Below are positions 47,545 through 62,222 of a stretch of DNA of 64,000 nucleotides, in pieces (the first letter of the stretch is position 1; every line of letters starts with the position of its first letter). The DNA comes from Mycolicibacter heraklionensis (lineage in GTDB: Bacteria > Actinomycetota > Actinomycetes > Mycobacteriales > Mycobacteriaceae). The stretch is taken from contig LZME01000051.1 in NCBI GenBank assembly GCA_001673575.1, positions 1-64,000 on the forward strand. The letters run 5' to 3'. The position numbers and the translations under genes are program-made. The notes beneath the pieces were generated by a model. That model did not search any database. It was not told where the DNA came from and saw only the letters and a list, made by a program, of their open reading frames with translations.

Positions 47545-47598
47545 GTCGTCTCCCTCCGTGCCCGGCGGCTCGCGCGCCGGTTGGCTTGTCGCGGTACG

Positions 47599-48693
47599 TC
47601 ACCGCTTACGTTTCTTCGGCTTCGCCCCGGCCCCCGGCCGGCCACCACGGGCAGCGGGTCGATTCGAGTTTCGCTTGGCGGTCTCAGAGCTCCCGGTCTC
47701 GCCGGCCTCCGCCTCGATCGCGCCCGACTCCTCGACGGCGGCACCGGCGTCGACGCCTGCATCGGTCGTGGCCACCCGGCTACCCCGCTTGGGCTTAGCC
47801 CCGGGGGCCGGCGCGTTGGCCGCGCGACGCCGCAGCGCCTCCTCCTTCTTGGCCTCTTCCTCCTTGGCGATCAGGCCGAACACGTAGTGCTGCTGGCCGA
47901 ACGTCCAGATGTTGTTGGAGAACCAGTACAGGATGATCGCCAGCGGCAGGAAGGGCCCACCGACCACCACGCCCAGCGGGAAGACGTAGAGCGCCAACTT
48001 GTTCATCATCGCGGTCTGTGGGTTGGCCGCGGCTTCTGGGCTCTGCCGCGCTACCGACGCCCGGCTGTTGAAGTACGTCGCGATACCGGCCGCGATCATG
48101 ATCGGCACACCGACCGCGATCACTGACAGCCGGTTGAACTCGGTGAAGGCGTCCAACCCGGTGCGTTGGATCATGGTCGCGCCCAGCGGGGCCCCGAACA
48201 GATTCGCGTCCAGGAAGTTACCGACGTCCGCCGCACTGAAGAAGTAGTTGCCCAGCTGCCGGTTCAGATCGGGCGACAGGCCAAGCTGACCGATCCCGGT
48301 ACTGGTCCGGTTGAAGGACCGAAGCACATGGAACAGGCCCAGGAAGACTGGGACCTGCGCGAGCATCGGCAGACACCCCAAGATGGGGTTGAAGCCGTGC
48401 TCACGCTGGAGCTTCTGCATCTCCAGCGCCATCTTCTGGCGGTCCTTGCCGTACTTCTTCTGCAACGCCTTGATCTGCGGTTGCAGCTCCTGCATCTGCC
48501 GCGTGGTCCGGATCTGCTTGACGAACGGCTTGTACAGCAGCGCCCGCAGGGTGAACACCAGGAACACCACCGACAGCGCCCAGGTGAAGAAGCTCGCAGG
48601 TCCCAGCAGAAGGCCAAAAGCCTTGTACCACAACCACATAATGCCCGACACCGGGTAGTACACGTAGTCCAGGCTGCCCGGATCAAAGGACAC
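47599..48693 (-). CDS. yidC: Membrane protein insertase YidC
   Basis: This 364-residue Oxa1/YidC insertase has about five helices. The conserved stretches are [50 protein letters not shown] and [15 protein letters not shown] basic C-terminal tail (AKPKKRKR) binds ribosomes in related proteins. I chose the GTG at 48693 because GGAGGG is then 8 bases upstream; an alternative GTG at 48702 would sit on top of that site. It overlaps the end of yidD. Confidence 0.95.
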   Translation of the reverse strand: MSFDPGSLDYVYYPVSGIMWLWYKAFGLLLGPASFFTWALSVVFLVFTLRALLYKPFVKQIRTTRQMQELQPQIKALQKKYGKDRQKMALEMQKLQREHGFNPILGCLPMLAQVPVFLGLFHVLRSFNRTSTGIGQLGLSPDLNRQLGNYFFSAADVGNFLDANLFGAPLGATMIQRTGLDAFTEFNRLSVIAVGVPIMIAAGIATYFNSRASVARQSPEAAANPQTAMMNKLALYVFPLGVVVGGPFLPLAIILYWFSNNIWTFGQQHYVFGLIAKEEEAKKEEALRRRAANAPAPGAKPKRGSRVATTDAGVDAGAAVEESGAIEAEAGETGSSETAKRNSNRPAARGGRPGAGAKPKKRKR

Positions 48694-48997
48694 GGTATTC
48701 ACCCTCCGCTCGATTGTCCGAGTTGTTCTCGGACGGGCAGCCGCAGTCAGCAGCCCCCTGGGTGCGTTCGGGAATCGGGTCCCATCCGCCTTGATGCCAC
48801 GGCCCGCACTTAGCCAGCCGCACCGCTGCCAACCAGCTGCCCCGAATCAACCCGTATTCCGTCAATGCGTCAACCGCGTACTGGCTGCAGGTCGGCATGA
48901 AGCGACAGCTGGGCAGCCGCAGTGGCGAAATCAGATGCCGGTAAAGCTCGATGACGAAGATCAATCCACGTACCGGTACTGCCGCGACCGCGTGCAT
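48683..48997 (-). CDS. yidD: Membrane protein insertion efficiency factor YidD
   Basis: This 104-residue protein has the YidD signature [24 protein letters not shown] and the following [24 protein letters not shown]. It is thought to help YidC-dependent insertion. Its ATG overlaps the rnpA stop (TGATG) and its end overlaps the yidC start, so the three are tightly coupled. Confidence 0.95.
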   Translation of the reverse strand: MHAVAAVPVRGLIFVIELYRHLISPLRLPSCRFMPTCSQYAVDALTEYGLIRGSWLAAVRLAKCGPWHQGGWDPIPERTQGAADCGCPSENNSDNRAEGEYRVL

Positions 48998-49395
48998 CAG
49001 CGCACCGCCCCCGCGGCCCGGCGGATCGACCGCAAGCCCGTCCGCAATTGGGTGCCGAGTTCATCGGAGGTGGCACCGCTGCTGCTGGGCAGTGCCCGAA
49101 TCACCAGCTGCTCTCGCGGCTCCAGATCGGCCAACACTTCGCGCGCCACATGGCGCAATCGCCGGGCCACACGATGCCGGTCTACCGCATTACCGACGGA
49201 CTTGGCGATGATCAGACCGACGCGTGGCGGAATCGCCGCCGCGGCCTCCACCGCCGACTCCTCGGACGGATCCGTCCGTCGGTCGGGTATGACGCGGTCG
49301 TACAGGATGACGTCCGGCTGCACTGCCCTTCGGCCATGCTTGACCGTTGCACCGAAGTCGGCCGATCGTCTCATCCGGTATTGAGCCGGGAGCAC
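48997..49395 (-). CDS. rnpA: Ribonuclease P protein component
   Basis: This 132-residue basic subunit of RNase P assists tRNA 5' maturation. The signature RNR motif is in [25 protein letters not shown], and the N-terminus [19 protein letters not shown] matches mycobacterial RnpA. The GTG at 49395 lies 17 bases after rpmH. An insertion of about 15 acidic residues ([17 protein letters not shown]) sits before the conserved core. Confidence 0.95.
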   Translation of the reverse strand: MLPAQYRMRRSADFGATVKHGRRAVQPDVILYDRVIPDRRTDPSEESAVEAAAAIPPRVGLIIAKSVGNAVDRHRVARRLRHVAREVLADLEPREQLVIRALPSSSGATSDELGTQLRTGLRSIRRAAGAVR

Positions 49396-49412
49396 CGCCG
49401 AGCTGCCTGTGC

Positions 49413-49556
49413 TCAGGCGGTCAGCGAGCGACGGCCCTTGTTGCGCCGGGCGGTGACGATGGCACGACCGGCACGGGTACGCATCCGCAGCCGGAACCCG
49501 TGCACGCGGGCCCGACGACGGTTGTTGGGCTGGAAGGTCCGCTTGCCCTTGGCCAC
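49413..49556 (-). CDS. rpmH: Ribosomal protein bL34
   Basis: This 47-residue protein has the usual bL34 sequence: [20 protein letters not shown] and [19 protein letters not shown]. The GTG at 49556 has AAGGAG about 10 bases upstream. It is the first gene of the minus-strand operon rpmH-rnpA-yidD-yidC-jag-rsmG-parA-parB and is divergent from dnaA. Confidence 0.96.
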   Translation of the reverse strand: MAKGKRTFQPNNRRRARVHGFRLRMRTRAGRAIVTARRNKGRRSLTA

Positions 49557-50175
49557 GGCACACTCTCCTTATTGCATCTTGCGTCGCGTAAGCCCGACAC
49601 ACCGGAAGCCCGTTGTGCCTGTCGCACGCGACGCACTCGGTAAGCTCGGTGAACTTCTGCGTCTTGCTCGTAACCGGCGCGGGCTCCGGCTTTTAGGCCG
49701 GTCGCAGCCGTATCGCCAGCGTTCGGGCGACTGTTCGAGGGTACTGATGCGCGTTCGCCGGGTCAAACCCCGGTGTCGTTGCCGTAGTGCACCATGCCCG
49801 CGGGCCCACAAGATCGACCCAGTATTCACACTGGTCACACCCGTATCGATAGCTCTAGCGGCCCTCGTTTTCATTCGATTCATCTCGGTGAAATGAGTAG
49901 TCGTCTACGCGGAAACCTGTTAACTTGCTTGCCAGCGCCGTTTCGGAACCGGAGCGGTTCTCGACCACGAACCGAAGATCACGAAGCGGCTGGCGCTTCA
50001 GATATAGCGTCTTTTGTCTGGAGTATCCGTTGCTGAGCAACCGGCCCAAAGGGCCTCACCGCGGAATGCGCACCTCATCCACACCTGTGGATAAGTGTGT
50101 GGATAGCATGTCCCTGTACGGCATCCTGGCAACGCGGTGCCAGGCCAGACGGCGTCGAACCAGGGGGATGGGGCT
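49557..50175. other. rpmH-dnaA intergenic region with DnaA boxes next to dnaA
   Basis: These 619 bp contain no convincing gene. They should hold the divergent promoters of rpmH and dnaA. Three DnaA-box-like 9-mers cluster at 50075-50106: TCATCCACA (50075-50083), the perfect TTATCCACA on the minus strand (50086-50094) and CTATCCACA on the minus strand (50098-50106). Their place about 70-100 bp before dnaA suits autoregulation. The middle (49860-50035) is less GC-rich than the surroundings. Confidence 0.75.
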
Positions 50176-51645
50176 TTGAGTGAGGACCCCGGCACTGCGT
50201 TCCTCAGTCTCTGGGACGAGGTAGTAGCCGAACTCAACGGTGAAGCCCCGCCGACCAACGGTGCGGCACCGACGCTGACTCCCCAGCAGAAGGCCTGGCT
50301 CAAGCTGGTCCACCCGCTGGCCATCGTCGAGGGTTTTGCTCTGCTGGCGGTTCCGAGCAGCTTCGTCCAAAACGAGATAGAACGGCATCTGCGAACCCAG
50401 ATCACCGATGCACTCAGTCGGCGCCTCGGTCACGCCATCGAGCTCGGCGTTCGGATCTCGCCGCAGCCCGTTGAGGACCAACCCAGCACGTCCGGCACCG
50501 ACAGCGGTGTAGAGGTACGCGCCGACGAAGAGGACGACGACACCACCGACGTCGAATACGACTGGCCCAACTACTTCACCGAACGGCCCAGTGAGGATTC
50601 GCCTACCGCCGACGGCGCCAGCCTCAACCGGCGCTACACCTTCGACACCTTCGTCATCGGCACTTCCAACCGGTTCGCTCACGCCGCCGCGCTGGCCATC
50701 GCCGAAGCACCGGCACGCGCCTACAACCCCCTTTTCATCTGGGGTGAATCGGGTCTGGGTAAGACTCACCTGCTGCACGCGGCCGGCAACTATACCCAGC
50801 GGCTCTTCCCCGGGATGCGCGTCAAGTACGTCTCGACCGAAGAGTTCACCAACGACTTCATCAACTCTCTTCGCGACGACCGCAAGGTGGCGTTCAAGCG
50901 CAGCTACCGCGACATCGATGTCCTGCTCGTCGATGACATCCAGTTCATCGAGGGCAAAGAAGGTATCCAGGAAGAGTTCTTCCATACCTTCAACACACTG
51001 CACAACGCCAACAAGCAGATCGTGATCACTTCCGACCGCGCTCCGAAACAGCTTGCCACCCTTGAGGATCGGCTTCGCACCCGTTTCGAGTGGGGATTGA
51101 TCACCGACGTCCAACCGCCGGATCTGGAGACCCGGATCGCCATTTTGCGCAAGAAGGCGCAGATGGACCGTCTCGACGTGCCCGGCGACGTACTCGAACT
51201 CATCGCTACCAGCATCGAACGCAACATCCGCGAACTCGAGGGTGCGCTGATCCGCGTCACCGCATTCGCCTCGTTGAACAAGACCCCGATCGACCGGGCG
51301 TTGGCCGAGATCGTGTTGCGTGACCTGATCGCCGACGCCAGCACCATGCAGATCAGCGCCGCGATCATCATGGCTGTTATTGCCGAGTACTTCGACACCT
51401 CCGTCGAGGAGCTGCGCGGGCCCGGCAAGACCCGGCCGCTCGCGCAGTCGCGCCAGATCGCCATGTATCTGTGCCGGGAGCTGACCGACCTGTCGCTGCC
51501 CAAGATCGGCCAGGCGTTCGGGCGCGACCACACCACGGTGATGTACGCCGAGCGCAAGATCCGCGGGGAGATGGCCGAGCGTCGCGAGGTCTTCGATCAA
51601 GTCAAAGAGCTCACCACCCGGATCCGGCAGCGCGCCAAGCGCTGA
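50176..51645 (+). CDS. dnaA: Chromosomal replication initiator DnaA
   Basis: This 489-residue AAA+ initiator has domain I (residues 1-90), an acidic linker, Walker A GESGLGKT, Walker [10 protein letters not shown], sensor and Arg-finger region [12 protein letters not shown], and the DNA-binding domain IV with the signature [16 protein letters not shown] chose TTG 50176 because it gives [17 protein letters not shown], which aligns with the mycobacterial N-terminus. The upstream open frame to 50137 has no similarity. Three DnaA boxes upstream suggest autoregulation. Confidence 0.97.
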   Translation: MSEDPGTAFLSLWDEVVAELNGEAPPTNGAAPTLTPQQKAWLKLVHPLAIVEGFALLAVPSSFVQNEIERHLRTQITDALSRRLGHAIELGVRISPQPVEDQPSTSGTDSGVEVRADEEDDDTTDVEYDWPNYFTERPSEDSPTADGASLNRRYTFDTFVIGTSNRFAHAAALAIAEAPARAYNPLFIWGESGLGKTHLLHAAGNYTQRLFPGMRVKYVSTEEFTNDFINSLRDDRKVAFKRSYRDIDVLLVDDIQFIEGKEGIQEEFFHTFNTLHNANKQIVITSDRAPKQLATLEDRLRTRFEWGLITDVQPPDLETRIAILRKKAQMDRLDVPGDVLELIATSIERNIRELEGALIRVTAFASLNKTPIDRALAEIVLRDLIADASTMQISAAIIMAVIAEYFDTSVEELRGPGKTRPLAQSRQIAMYLCRELTDLSLPKIGQAFGRDHTTVMYAERKIRGEMAERREVFDQVKELTTRIRQRAKR

Positions 51646-52179
51646 TTCCCGGCGTTGTAGCCCGTCGTTCTTACAAAAAACTTTGGACCCACTCGTACCA
51701 CCCGTCACGGTCGAGCCCTGTGGATACCGTTGCGGAGAACCTGTCCACGATCCGATAACGAACCGTCAGTCGATCCACACCCGCTCCGTCATACACAGCC
51801 GTGTCGGCCGGCCCGGGCGTGTCATTCACTGCTGCTCCCCAGCCCCGTGCCCCCGCTCAGCAGCAGCGATGCCACGCTGTGCCCAGCATCCACAGGACTT
51901 ACTACTAATACTGGGAGTTATCCCTCGATTCTTTTTAAAAACAGGTCGTTGGGGATTCGGGTCAACCCGGGCTGTTCACAACCGGCCAAGCTCGTCGGTG
52001 GCCAAGGCCATGCTGAACCGCTCGGTGTCGAGGTTTAACTTTCAAGAAGGCCGTCCAGGCTCTACGGTTGGTGACCTACCGCTCTTACACTTCGGCGTGG
52101 GGCGTTGCACGGCCGCGGGTGGGGGTGTTCACCAGTCGCCGCAGGGTAGAGCTCGATATCGGGGTGACGAGAGGACGTT
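51646..52179. other. oriC: dnaA-dnaN intergenic region
   Basis: These 534 bp without a gene are the mycobacterial oriC location. Candidate DnaA boxes (consensus TTGTCCACA) with one to three mismatches are TGTGGATAC (51719-51727, minus), CTGTCCACG (51741-51749), CGATCCACA (51771-51779), GCATCCACA (51886-51894), TTATCCCTC (51918-51926) and CTGTTCACA (51972-51980). The A/T-rich stretch CTTTTTAAAAAC at 51931-51942 is a candidate unwinding element. Confidence 0.9.
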
Positions 52180-53376
52180 ATGGACGCGGCGACCACGAAC
52201 GCGGGTCTGACCGACTTGAAGTTCCGCCTGGACCGGGATGACTTCGCTGACGCGGTGGCGTGGGTGGCGAAGTCTCTGCCGGCCCGGCCCACGGTGCCAC
52301 TGTTGGCCGGAGTACTGCTGACGGGATCCGACAACGGTCTGACCGTCTCCGGGTTCGATTACGAAGTCTCCGCCGAAGTTCAGCTTGCTGCTGAGATCGC
52401 TTCTCCTGGAAGCGTTTTGGTATCAGGACGACTGCTCTCGGATATCACCAGGGCGCTGCCGGCCAAGCCGGTCGAAGTCCAGGTCGAGTCCACCCGGGTC
52501 TCCTTGACCTGTGGGAATGCCCGATTCTCGCTGCCGACCATGACCGTCGAGGACTACCCCACGCTGCCGACACTGCCCGATGAAACCGGCGTGCTCTCCT
52601 CGGATGTGTTCGCCGAGGCCATCAGCCAGGTAGCCGTGGCTGCCGGCCGCGACGACACACTGCCCATGTTGACCGGTATACGCGTCGAAATTTCCGGCAA
52701 CACAGTGGTTTTGGCTGCCACCGACCGTTTCCGCCTGGCCGTTCGCGAGTTGAGTTGGTCTGCCGCACCCGGTACCGAGGCGGCGGTGTTGGTCCCGGCG
52801 AAGACCCTCGCCGAAGCGGCCAAGGCCAGCAGCGACGGCAACGAGGTGCATCTGGCTCTGGGCGCTGGTGCTTCGGTCGGCAACGAGGGCCTGCTGGGCA
52901 TCACCAGTGCTGGCAAGCGCAGCACCACGCGACTGTTGGATGCCGAATTCCCCAAGTTCCGCCAGCTGCTGCCCAGCGAGCATCTTGCCGTCGCCACCAT
53001 CGGTGTCGCTGAGCTCACCGAGGCGATCAAGCGTGTGGCATTGGTGGCCGACCGGGGCGCCCAGGTGCGCATGGAGTTGTCCGAGGGCACTCTGCGACTG
53101 TCGGCCGGGGCGGAAGACGTCGGCCGTGCCGAGGAGGATTTGCCGATCGACTTCGTCGGCGAGCCGTTGACCATCGCGTTCAACCCGACTTACCTCACGG
53201 ATGGGTTGGGATCGCTGCACAGCGAGAAGGTGTCGATGGGTTTCACGGATCCGAAGAAGCCGGCGGTGCTGCGCCCGGCCAGTGCCGAAGATCCCGCGCT
53301 GATCGGTGATGGTCCGTTCCCGGCGGTGCCGTCGGATTACGTCTACCTGTTGATGCCGGTTCGTCTGCCCGGCTAA
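52180..53376 (+). CDS. dnaN: DNA polymerase III beta sliding clamp
   Basis: This 398-residue ring-forming clamp has three repeated domains, visible as [20 protein letters not shown], then [22 protein letters not shown] and [16 protein letters not shown]. The C-terminus ends [12 protein letters not shown], forming the hydrophobic partner-binding pocket. GAGAGGAC precedes the ATG. It directly follows oriC, and no gnd gene separates it from recF, unlike in M. smegmatis as I recall. Confidence 0.97.
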   Translation: MDAATTNAGLTDLKFRLDRDDFADAVAWVAKSLPARPTVPLLAGVLLTGSDNGLTVSGFDYEVSAEVQLAAEIASPGSVLVSGRLLSDITRALPAKPVEVQVESTRVSLTCGNARFSLPTMTVEDYPTLPTLPDETGVLSSDVFAEAISQVAVAAGRDDTLPMLTGIRVEISGNTVVLAATDRFRLAVRELSWSAAPGTEAAVLVPAKTLAEAAKASSDGNEVHLALGAGASVGNEGLLGITSAGKRSTTRLLDAEFPKFRQLLPSEHLAVATIGVAELTEAIKRVALVADRGAQVRMELSEGTLRLSAGAEDVGRAEEDLPIDFVGEPLTIAFNPTYLTDGLGSLHSEKVSMGFTDPKKPAVLRPASAEDPALIGDGPFPAVPSDYVYLLMPVRLPG

Positions 53377-53415
53377 TCGGCGTGGGCAGCGACGACGGGA
53401 GGGGTTGGTTTCTCG

Positions 53416-54576
53416 GTGTATGTCCGCCACGTGGGCCTGCGTGATTTCCGGTCCTGGGCGCACGTCGATCTGGAACTGGAACCGGGCGCGACGGTGCTGG
53501 TTGGACCGAACGGCTTTGGGAAGACCAATCTCGTTGAAGCACTGTGGTATTCGTCCACTCTGGGATCCCACCGGGTGGCCACGGACGCGCCATTGATTCG
53601 ATCTGGCGCCACCCGAGCAGTGGTGTCGACAATCGTGGTGAATGAGGGCCGCGAACTCGCTGTGGATCTGGAGATCGCCGCAGGTCGAGCCAACAAGGTG
53701 CGGCTCAACCGGGCGCCGGTGCGACACGCCCGCGAAGTCGTCGGGGTGCTGCGCGCGGTGCTGTTCGCCCCCGAAGATTTGGCGCTGGTGCGCGGGGATC
53801 CCGGTGAACGCCGCCGTTACCTCGACGAATTGGCCAGCGTGCGTCGTCCGCGGATCGCCGGGGTGCGCGCCGATTACGACAAGGTGCTACGACAGCGGAC
53901 CGCGCTGCTCAAAAGTGCCCCGGGCGCACTGCACCGCGGTGACCGAGCGGTGCTCGACACCCTCGATGTGTGGGATTCCCAGTTGGCGTTGCACGGCGCG
54001 GAGCTGATGGCCGCCCGGATCGATCTGGTCAACCAGTTGGCGCCGGAAGTCGAGAAGGCCTATCAACTGCTGGCGCCCGGAACCAGAACCGCCGCCGTGG
54101 CCTATCGCCCGAAACTCGAGATCCCGGTCGGTGTCGAGAACCAGAGTGCGGTCGAACTGCAAGAAGCCCTGCTCGCGGAGTTGGCGCGTCGGCGCAGTGC
54201 GGAATTGGAACGCGGGGTGTGCCTGGTGGGCCCGCACCGCGACGAGCTGGAGCTGCGGCTCGGCGACCGACCGGTGAAAGGCTTTGCCAGCCATGGTGAG
54301 TCATGGTCGATGGCTCTGGCGCTGCGACTGGCTTCCTATGAATTGCTCCGCAGCGAAGGCGCCGAACCTGTGCTGTTGCTCGACGATGTCTTCGCCGAAC
54401 TGGACGCCGCGCGGCGCCGGGCGCTGGCCGGCGTCGCCGCTTCCGCGGAGCAGGTTTTGATCACCGCGGCCGTCCCCGACGACGTCCCCGCCGGCTGGCA
54501 AGCCCGCCGTATTCGTATCGCGGTCACCGAAGGCGACGACGGCAGGGTGTCGGGATTGATGGACGAAGCCTCGTGA
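53416..54576 (+). CDS. recF: RecF recombination mediator
   Basis: This 386-residue SMC-like ATPase loads RecA at gaps. Walker A is GPNGFGKTN in the segment [19 protein letters not shown], the signature is in [15 protein letters not shown], and Walker B is [13 protein letters not shown]. The GTG at 53416 is 39 bp after dnaN. Its stop overlaps the next GTG (GTGA). Confidence 0.96.
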   Translation: MYVRHVGLRDFRSWAHVDLELEPGATVLVGPNGFGKTNLVEALWYSSTLGSHRVATDAPLIRSGATRAVVSTIVVNEGRELAVDLEIAAGRANKVRLNRAPVRHAREVVGVLRAVLFAPEDLALVRGDPGERRRYLDELASVRRPRIAGVRADYDKVLRQRTALLKSAPGALHRGDRAVLDTLDVWDSQLALHGAELMAARIDLVNQLAPEVEKAYQLLAPGTRTAAVAYRPKLEIPVGVENQSAVELQEALLAELARRRSAELERGVCLVGPHRDELELRLGDRPVKGFASHGESWSMALALRLASYELLRSEGAEPVLLLDDVFAELDAARRRALAGVAASAEQVLITAAVPDDVPAGWQARRIRIAVTEGDDGRVSGLMDEAS

Positions 54577-55151
54577 CCGACTTCGATGAGTCGCAAGACG
54601 AACCGGTTCTGCAGCCACCGGCGCACCTGGCAGGCCTGACCGGCATGGACCTTGTCCGCAGGACGCTGGCCGAAGCGCGGGAAGCGGCCCGCAGCCAGGG
54701 CAAAGATGTCGGGCAAGGCCGCCGGGCGCCGCTGAGCCGCCGGACCCCGGGCACCGGCGGCGGTCGCCGCAGCTGGTCGGGGCCGGGACCGGATCGCCGG
54801 GATCCCCAGAGCCTGGGCGCGGCCACCCGCGATCTGGCGCAATCTCGGGGCTGGTCTGCCCAGGTGGCCGAAGGCACGGTCCTGGGTCAATGGCGCTCCG
54901 TGGTCGGTGACGACATCGCTTCGCATGCAACCCCCACACGGTTGTCCGACGGGGTGCTCAGCATCGCGGCTGAATCGACGGCCTGGGCCACCCAGTTACG
55001 CCTGGTCCAAGCCCAATTGCTGGCCAAGATCGCCGCCGCCGTCGGTGACGGCGTGGTCAAGACGCTGAAGATCACCGGTCCAACGGCGCCCTCCTGGCGC
55101 AAAGGGCCGTTACACGTCTCCGGCCGGGGCCCACGCGACACCTACGGCTGA
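54573..55151 (+). CDS. DciA-like helicase loader (DUF721, Rv0004-like)
   Basis: This 192-residue protein has a basic, disordered N-terminal half ([18 protein letters not shown]) and a C-terminal DUF721 domain ([37 protein letters not shown]). DUF721 proteins are DciA, the likely ancestral loader of the replicative helicase DnaB. The GTG overlaps the recF stop. It sits between recF and gyrB as Rv0004 does. Confidence 0.92.
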   Translation: MTDFDESQDEPVLQPPAHLAGLTGMDLVRRTLAEAREAARSQGKDVGQGRRAPLSRRTPGTGGGRRSWSGPGPDRRDPQSLGAATRDLAQSRGWSAQVAEGTVLGQWRSVVGDDIASHATPTRLSDGVLSIAAESTAWATQLRLVQAQLLAKIAAAVGDGVVKTLKITGPTAPSWRKGPLHVSGRGPRDTYG

Positions 55152-55190
55152 GCCGCCGCCGGAATCTGGCGTCTGTGTGGCGCTACGAGC

Positions 55191-55218
55191 AAAAAAATCG
55201 CTCCGGCCACCGGCCGGA
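55191..55218 (-). terminator. Intrinsic-type terminator on the strand antisense to gyrB
   Basis: TCCGGCC (55202-55208) and GGCCGGA (55212-55218) form a 7-bp stem with a 3-base loop. Read on the minus strand, GCGA and seven T follow. There is no minus-strand gene upstream of it, so it would stop antisense transcription coming from gyrB toward dciA. Confidence 0.5.
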
Positions 55219-55305
55219 CACGAGGCAAACCGCGATATCGACGCCACGGCGCGATCAGGTAGGCAGAAACACCCGAAGAAAATGCTCGCCGTCGGGGCCC
55301 CAAGG

Positions 55306-55311
55306 TAGACT
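55306..55311 (+). promoter_or_regulatory. Candidate -10 box of the gyrBA promoter
   Basis: TAGACT fits TANNNT and lies 75 bases before the gyrB start. No clear -35 box is seen. The 235 bp between dciA and gyrB otherwise contain only the hairpin at 55202-55218. Confidence 0.4.
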
Positions 55312-55350
55312 GGCTCAGTATCCCGCGCATGCACCCGAGTGATGCTTTGA

Positions 55351-57402
<2,052 letters not shown>

Positions 57403-57494
57403 AGATGCACCGCGATGTCGCGCGACGCCGAGCGACGTTGACGAGATATCGCGACATCTGAACCTGACTGACTTCTTCACAGAACGAGGAATAG

Positions 57495-59990
<2,496 letters not shown>

Positions 59991-60046
59991 ACCCGACGTC
60001 AGACCCGGCCGCGGCGCGGTGGGGATACGCAGGTAAGGAGTCGTGG

Positions 60047-60886
60047 GTGAGCGCACCGAACGAGCCGGGGCACCCGGGCAACGGGGGCAAGGCGGAATCG
60101 GCCGGAAACGGTCCGGCCGAGCAGGGTCAACGGCCCCCGGGCCGTCCCGGCCGGATCACCGAGACCGGGGAAGCCCCGCCGTGGCAGCGCGGCGGCCAGG
60201 CCCGCCCGCCCGCACCGGCTCGGACCGGCGACGGCGGGGCGCACTCCGCCGGCGTTGACGAGCGGATACGCCGGTTCGTGTCCGGTACGGCTGCCCCGAC
60301 AGCGCCTCCCCCGCCCGGCGCGCCGCCGCAGGCTCCGGCCAAGCCCCCGGCTGCGACCAAGCCGCCGGCCCAGCCCGCCAAGCCGCCGGCTCAACCGGCC
60401 GCCAAGGCCGCGCCACCGGTGAAGCCCGCCCAGCCCGACGACGCCTACGCCAGCGAGCTGCCGGATCTGTCTGAACCCGCGCAGCGACGGTCTCCGGCCC
60501 GCCGCCCGCAGGTGGCGGCGGGCACGCGCGGGCCGCTGCGGGCCAGCATGCAGATCCGCCGGATCGACCCCTGGAGCGCGCTCAAGGTGTCGTTGCTGCT
60601 GTCGACGGCGCTGTTCTTCGTCTGGATGATCGCGGTGGCAGTGCTGTACGTCGCGTTGGGTGCCATGGGCGTCTGGAGCAAGCTGAACAGCAACGTGGGC
60701 GACCTGTTGACCAACAACAGTGCCGCCGAACTGGTTTCCGCCGGTTCGATTTTCGGCGGCGCCGCGCTGATCGGGCTGGTGAATGTCGTGGTGCTGACCG
60801 CGATGGCGACCCTCGGCGTGGTGATCTACAACCTCAGCACCGACGTGGTCGGCGGTGTGGAGGTAACCCTGGCCGACCGGGACTGA
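60047..60886 (+). CDS. DUF3566 membrane protein (Rv0007-like)
   Basis: This 279-residue protein has a disordered Pro/Ala-rich cytoplasmic N-terminus of about 155 residues. The DUF3566 domain follows ([20 protein letters not shown]) with two membrane helices ([20 protein letters not shown] and [21 protein letters not shown]). AAGGAG is 6 bases from the GTG at 60047. It lies downstream of gyrA in all mycobacteria I know. The function is unknown. Confidence 0.9.
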   Translation: MSAPNEPGHPGNGGKAESAGNGPAEQGQRPPGRPGRITETGEAPPWQRGGQARPPAPARTGDGGAHSAGVDERIRRFVSGTAAPTAPPPPGAPPQAPAKPPAATKPPAQPAKPPAQPAAKAAPPVKPAQPDDAYASELPDLSEPAQRRSPARRPQVAAGTRGPLRASMQIRRIDPWSALKVSLLLSTALFFVWMIAVAVLYVALGAMGVWSKLNSNVGDLLTNNSAAELVSAGSIFGGAALIGLVNVVVLTAMATLGVVIYNLSTDVVGGVEVTLADRD

Positions 60887-60918
60887 CCGCCCGCCTGCCC
60901 TGGTCTTTTAGTCGCATT

Positions 60919-60948
60919 TTGGTCGGGGGGCGTTTGGTGCGGTAATCT
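60919..60948 (+). promoter_or_regulatory. Promoter of the tRNA-Ile/tRNA-Ala pair
   Basis: TTGGTC (60919-60924) and TAATCT (60943-60948) are 18 bases apart, and the tRNA begins 22 bases downstream. Confidence 0.5.
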
Positions 60949-60970
60949 CGCTCGGTCGTTAGACGACTAC

Positions 60971-61044
60971 GGGCCTATAGCTCAGGCGGTTAGAGCGCTT
61001 CGCTGATAACGAAGAGGTCGGAGGTTCGAGTCCTCCTAGGCCCA
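60971..61044 (+). tRNA. ileT: tRNA-Ile (GAU)
   Basis: This 74-base cloverleaf has acceptor GGGCCTA pairing with TAGGCCC, anticodon loop CTGATAA with GAT, T-loop GTTCGAGTC and discriminator A. CCA is not encoded. Confidence 0.97.
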
Positions 61045-61056
61045 CGAGTCCCACCA

Positions 61057-61129
61057 GGGGCCTTAGCTCAGTTGGTAGAGCGCTGCCTTTGCAAGGCAGA
61101 TGTCAGGAGTTCGAATCTCCTAGGCTCCA
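61057..61129 (+). tRNA. alaT: tRNA-Ala (UGC)
   Basis: This 73-base cloverleaf has acceptor GGGGCCT pairing with AGGCTCC, anticodon loop TTTGCAA with TGC, T-loop GTTCGAATC and discriminator A. It lies 12 bases after tRNA-Ile, so one transcript is likely. Confidence 0.97.
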
Positions 61130-61160
61130 CAATGCGGCCGCGAAAGCGTCGCCCTGCGTA

Positions 61161-61586
61161 CTAAATCTTTTGCTGTGCATCCACGCTCGGTGGACGCGGC
61201 GACGACTCTTGCGGCCGGTTCGAGCGGCGGATCAACACCGCCACCACCCCGCCCGCCAGCAGTGCGGCGCCGGCGGCCGCCACGAGCACCCAGGACCGGC
61301 GAACATGACGGCGGGGGGCACGACCCTCCAACAGCTCCGGGAAGCCGGCAACGGCCTCTTGGGCGGCCGCCAGTTCCCGGGCCGCGGCTTCGGCGGCCTC
61401 GGCGACGCGGTCGGACAGTTGGCTCTCCCGATAACGCCGGCGTAACTCCCCCGCCCCGCGCCGCACGGCGGCGCCACCGAGACCCGCGGCGCCAAGCGCC
61501 ACATCCACCGGCCCGCCAGCGGTATGGGCGAGGCCCCGTGTCAGGCGCTCTCGGTGGGTCAGCGGGGTCTCGGTCGCCAGGCGCAT
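61161..61586 (-). CDS. cwsA: CwsA, cell-wall synthesis and division protein
   Basis: This 141-residue protein has a coiled or helical basic N-terminus, an Ala/Glu-rich helix ([20 protein letters not shown]) and one membrane helix near the C-terminus ([22 protein letters not shown]). It matches Rv0008c (CwsA), reported to interact with CrgA and Wag31 at poles and septum. The ATG at 61586 follows a TANNNT box at 6 bases. crgA is encoded about 1.2 kb away. Confidence 0.88.
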   Translation of the reverse strand: MRLATETPLTHRERLTRGLAHTAGGPVDVALGAAGLGGAAVRRGAGELRRRYRESQLSDRVAEAAEAAARELAAAQEAVAGFPELLEGRAPRRHVRRSWVLVAAAGAALLAGGVVAVLIRRSNRPQESSPRPPSVDAQQKI

Positions 61587-61592
61587 GGCACA

Positions 61593-61598
61593 ACGCTA
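61593..61598 (-). promoter_or_regulatory. -10 element for leaderless cwsA
   Basis: On the minus strand TAGCGT is followed by exactly 6 bases and the ATG at 61586. Confidence 0.55.
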
Positions 61599-61643
61599 CC
61601 CGTGACGCAGCCCACCACGCCGCAAATGGCAGACTGTGATCCC

Positions 61644-62174
61644 ATGACCTCCAGCTCCATTGCCACCGCAACTGCCACGCTGCACACCAACCGCGGCGAC
61701 ATCAAGATCGCGCTGTTCGGCAACCACGCCCCCAAGACCGTGGCCAACTTCGTCGGCCTGGCCCAGGGCACCAAGGAGTACTCGACCACCAACGCCTCCG
61801 GCGGCTCGTCGGGGCCGTTCTACGACGGCGCGGTGTTCCACCGGGTGATCGGTGGATTCATGATCCAGGGCGGCGACCCGACCGGCACCGGTCGCGGTGG
61901 CCCCGGCTACAAGTTCGAGGACGAGTTCCACCCCGAGCTGGTGTTCGACAAGCCCTACCTGCTGGCGATGGCCAACGCCGGACCGGGCACCAACGGCTCG
62001 CAGTTCTTCATCACCGTGGGCCAGACCCCGCACCTGAACCGTAAGCACACCATCTTCGGTGAGGTCGTGGACGCGGACTCGCAGGCCGTCGTGGACGCCA
62101 TCGCCACCACCGCGACCGACCGTGCCGACCGGCCCACCGAGCCCGTCGTCATCGAGTCGATCACCGTCGCCTAG
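61644..62174 (+). CDS. ppiA: Cyclophilin-type peptidyl-prolyl isomerase PpiA
   Basis: This 176-residue cyclophilin has the active-site segments [20 protein letters not shown] (catalytic Arg in FHRV), [16 protein letters not shown] and HTIFGEVV. It has no signal peptide, so it is cytoplasmic. The ATG at 61644 ([19 protein letters not shown]) agrees with mycobacterial PpiA length; the upstream frame overlaps cwsA on the other strand. Confidence 0.95.
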   Translation: MTSSSIATATATLHTNRGDIKIALFGNHAPKTVANFVGLAQGTKEYSTTNASGGSSGPFYDGAVFHRVIGGFMIQGGDPTGTGRGGPGYKFEDEFHPELVFDKPYLLAMANAGPGTNGSQFFITVGQTPHLNRKHTIFGEVVDADSQAVVDAIATTATDRADRPTEPVVIESITVA

Positions 62175-62191
62175 CAGCGACGCGTAGCTGT

Positions 62192-62222
62192 TGTCAGCGG
62201 CCGGTGTAGCCGGCCGCTGACA
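62192..62222. terminator. Long hairpin at the ppiA / PH-protein convergence
   Basis: TGTCAGCGGCCGG (62192-62204) and CCGGCCGCTGACA (62210-62222) form a perfect 13-bp stem with a 5-base loop. It lies 18 bases past the ppiA stop and includes the last codons of the convergent gene. There is no T tract, as is common for mycobacterial terminators. Confidence 0.55.

Noticed and set aside
50056..51708. 550-codon ORF antisense to dnaA
   Set aside because: It is the complement of dnaA with repetitive Gly/Val/Asp composition and no motif.
61524..61643. Upstream extension of ppiA
   Set aside because: The added 40 residues lie antisense to cwsA and have no cyclophilin similarity. The ATG at 61644 gives the usual length.
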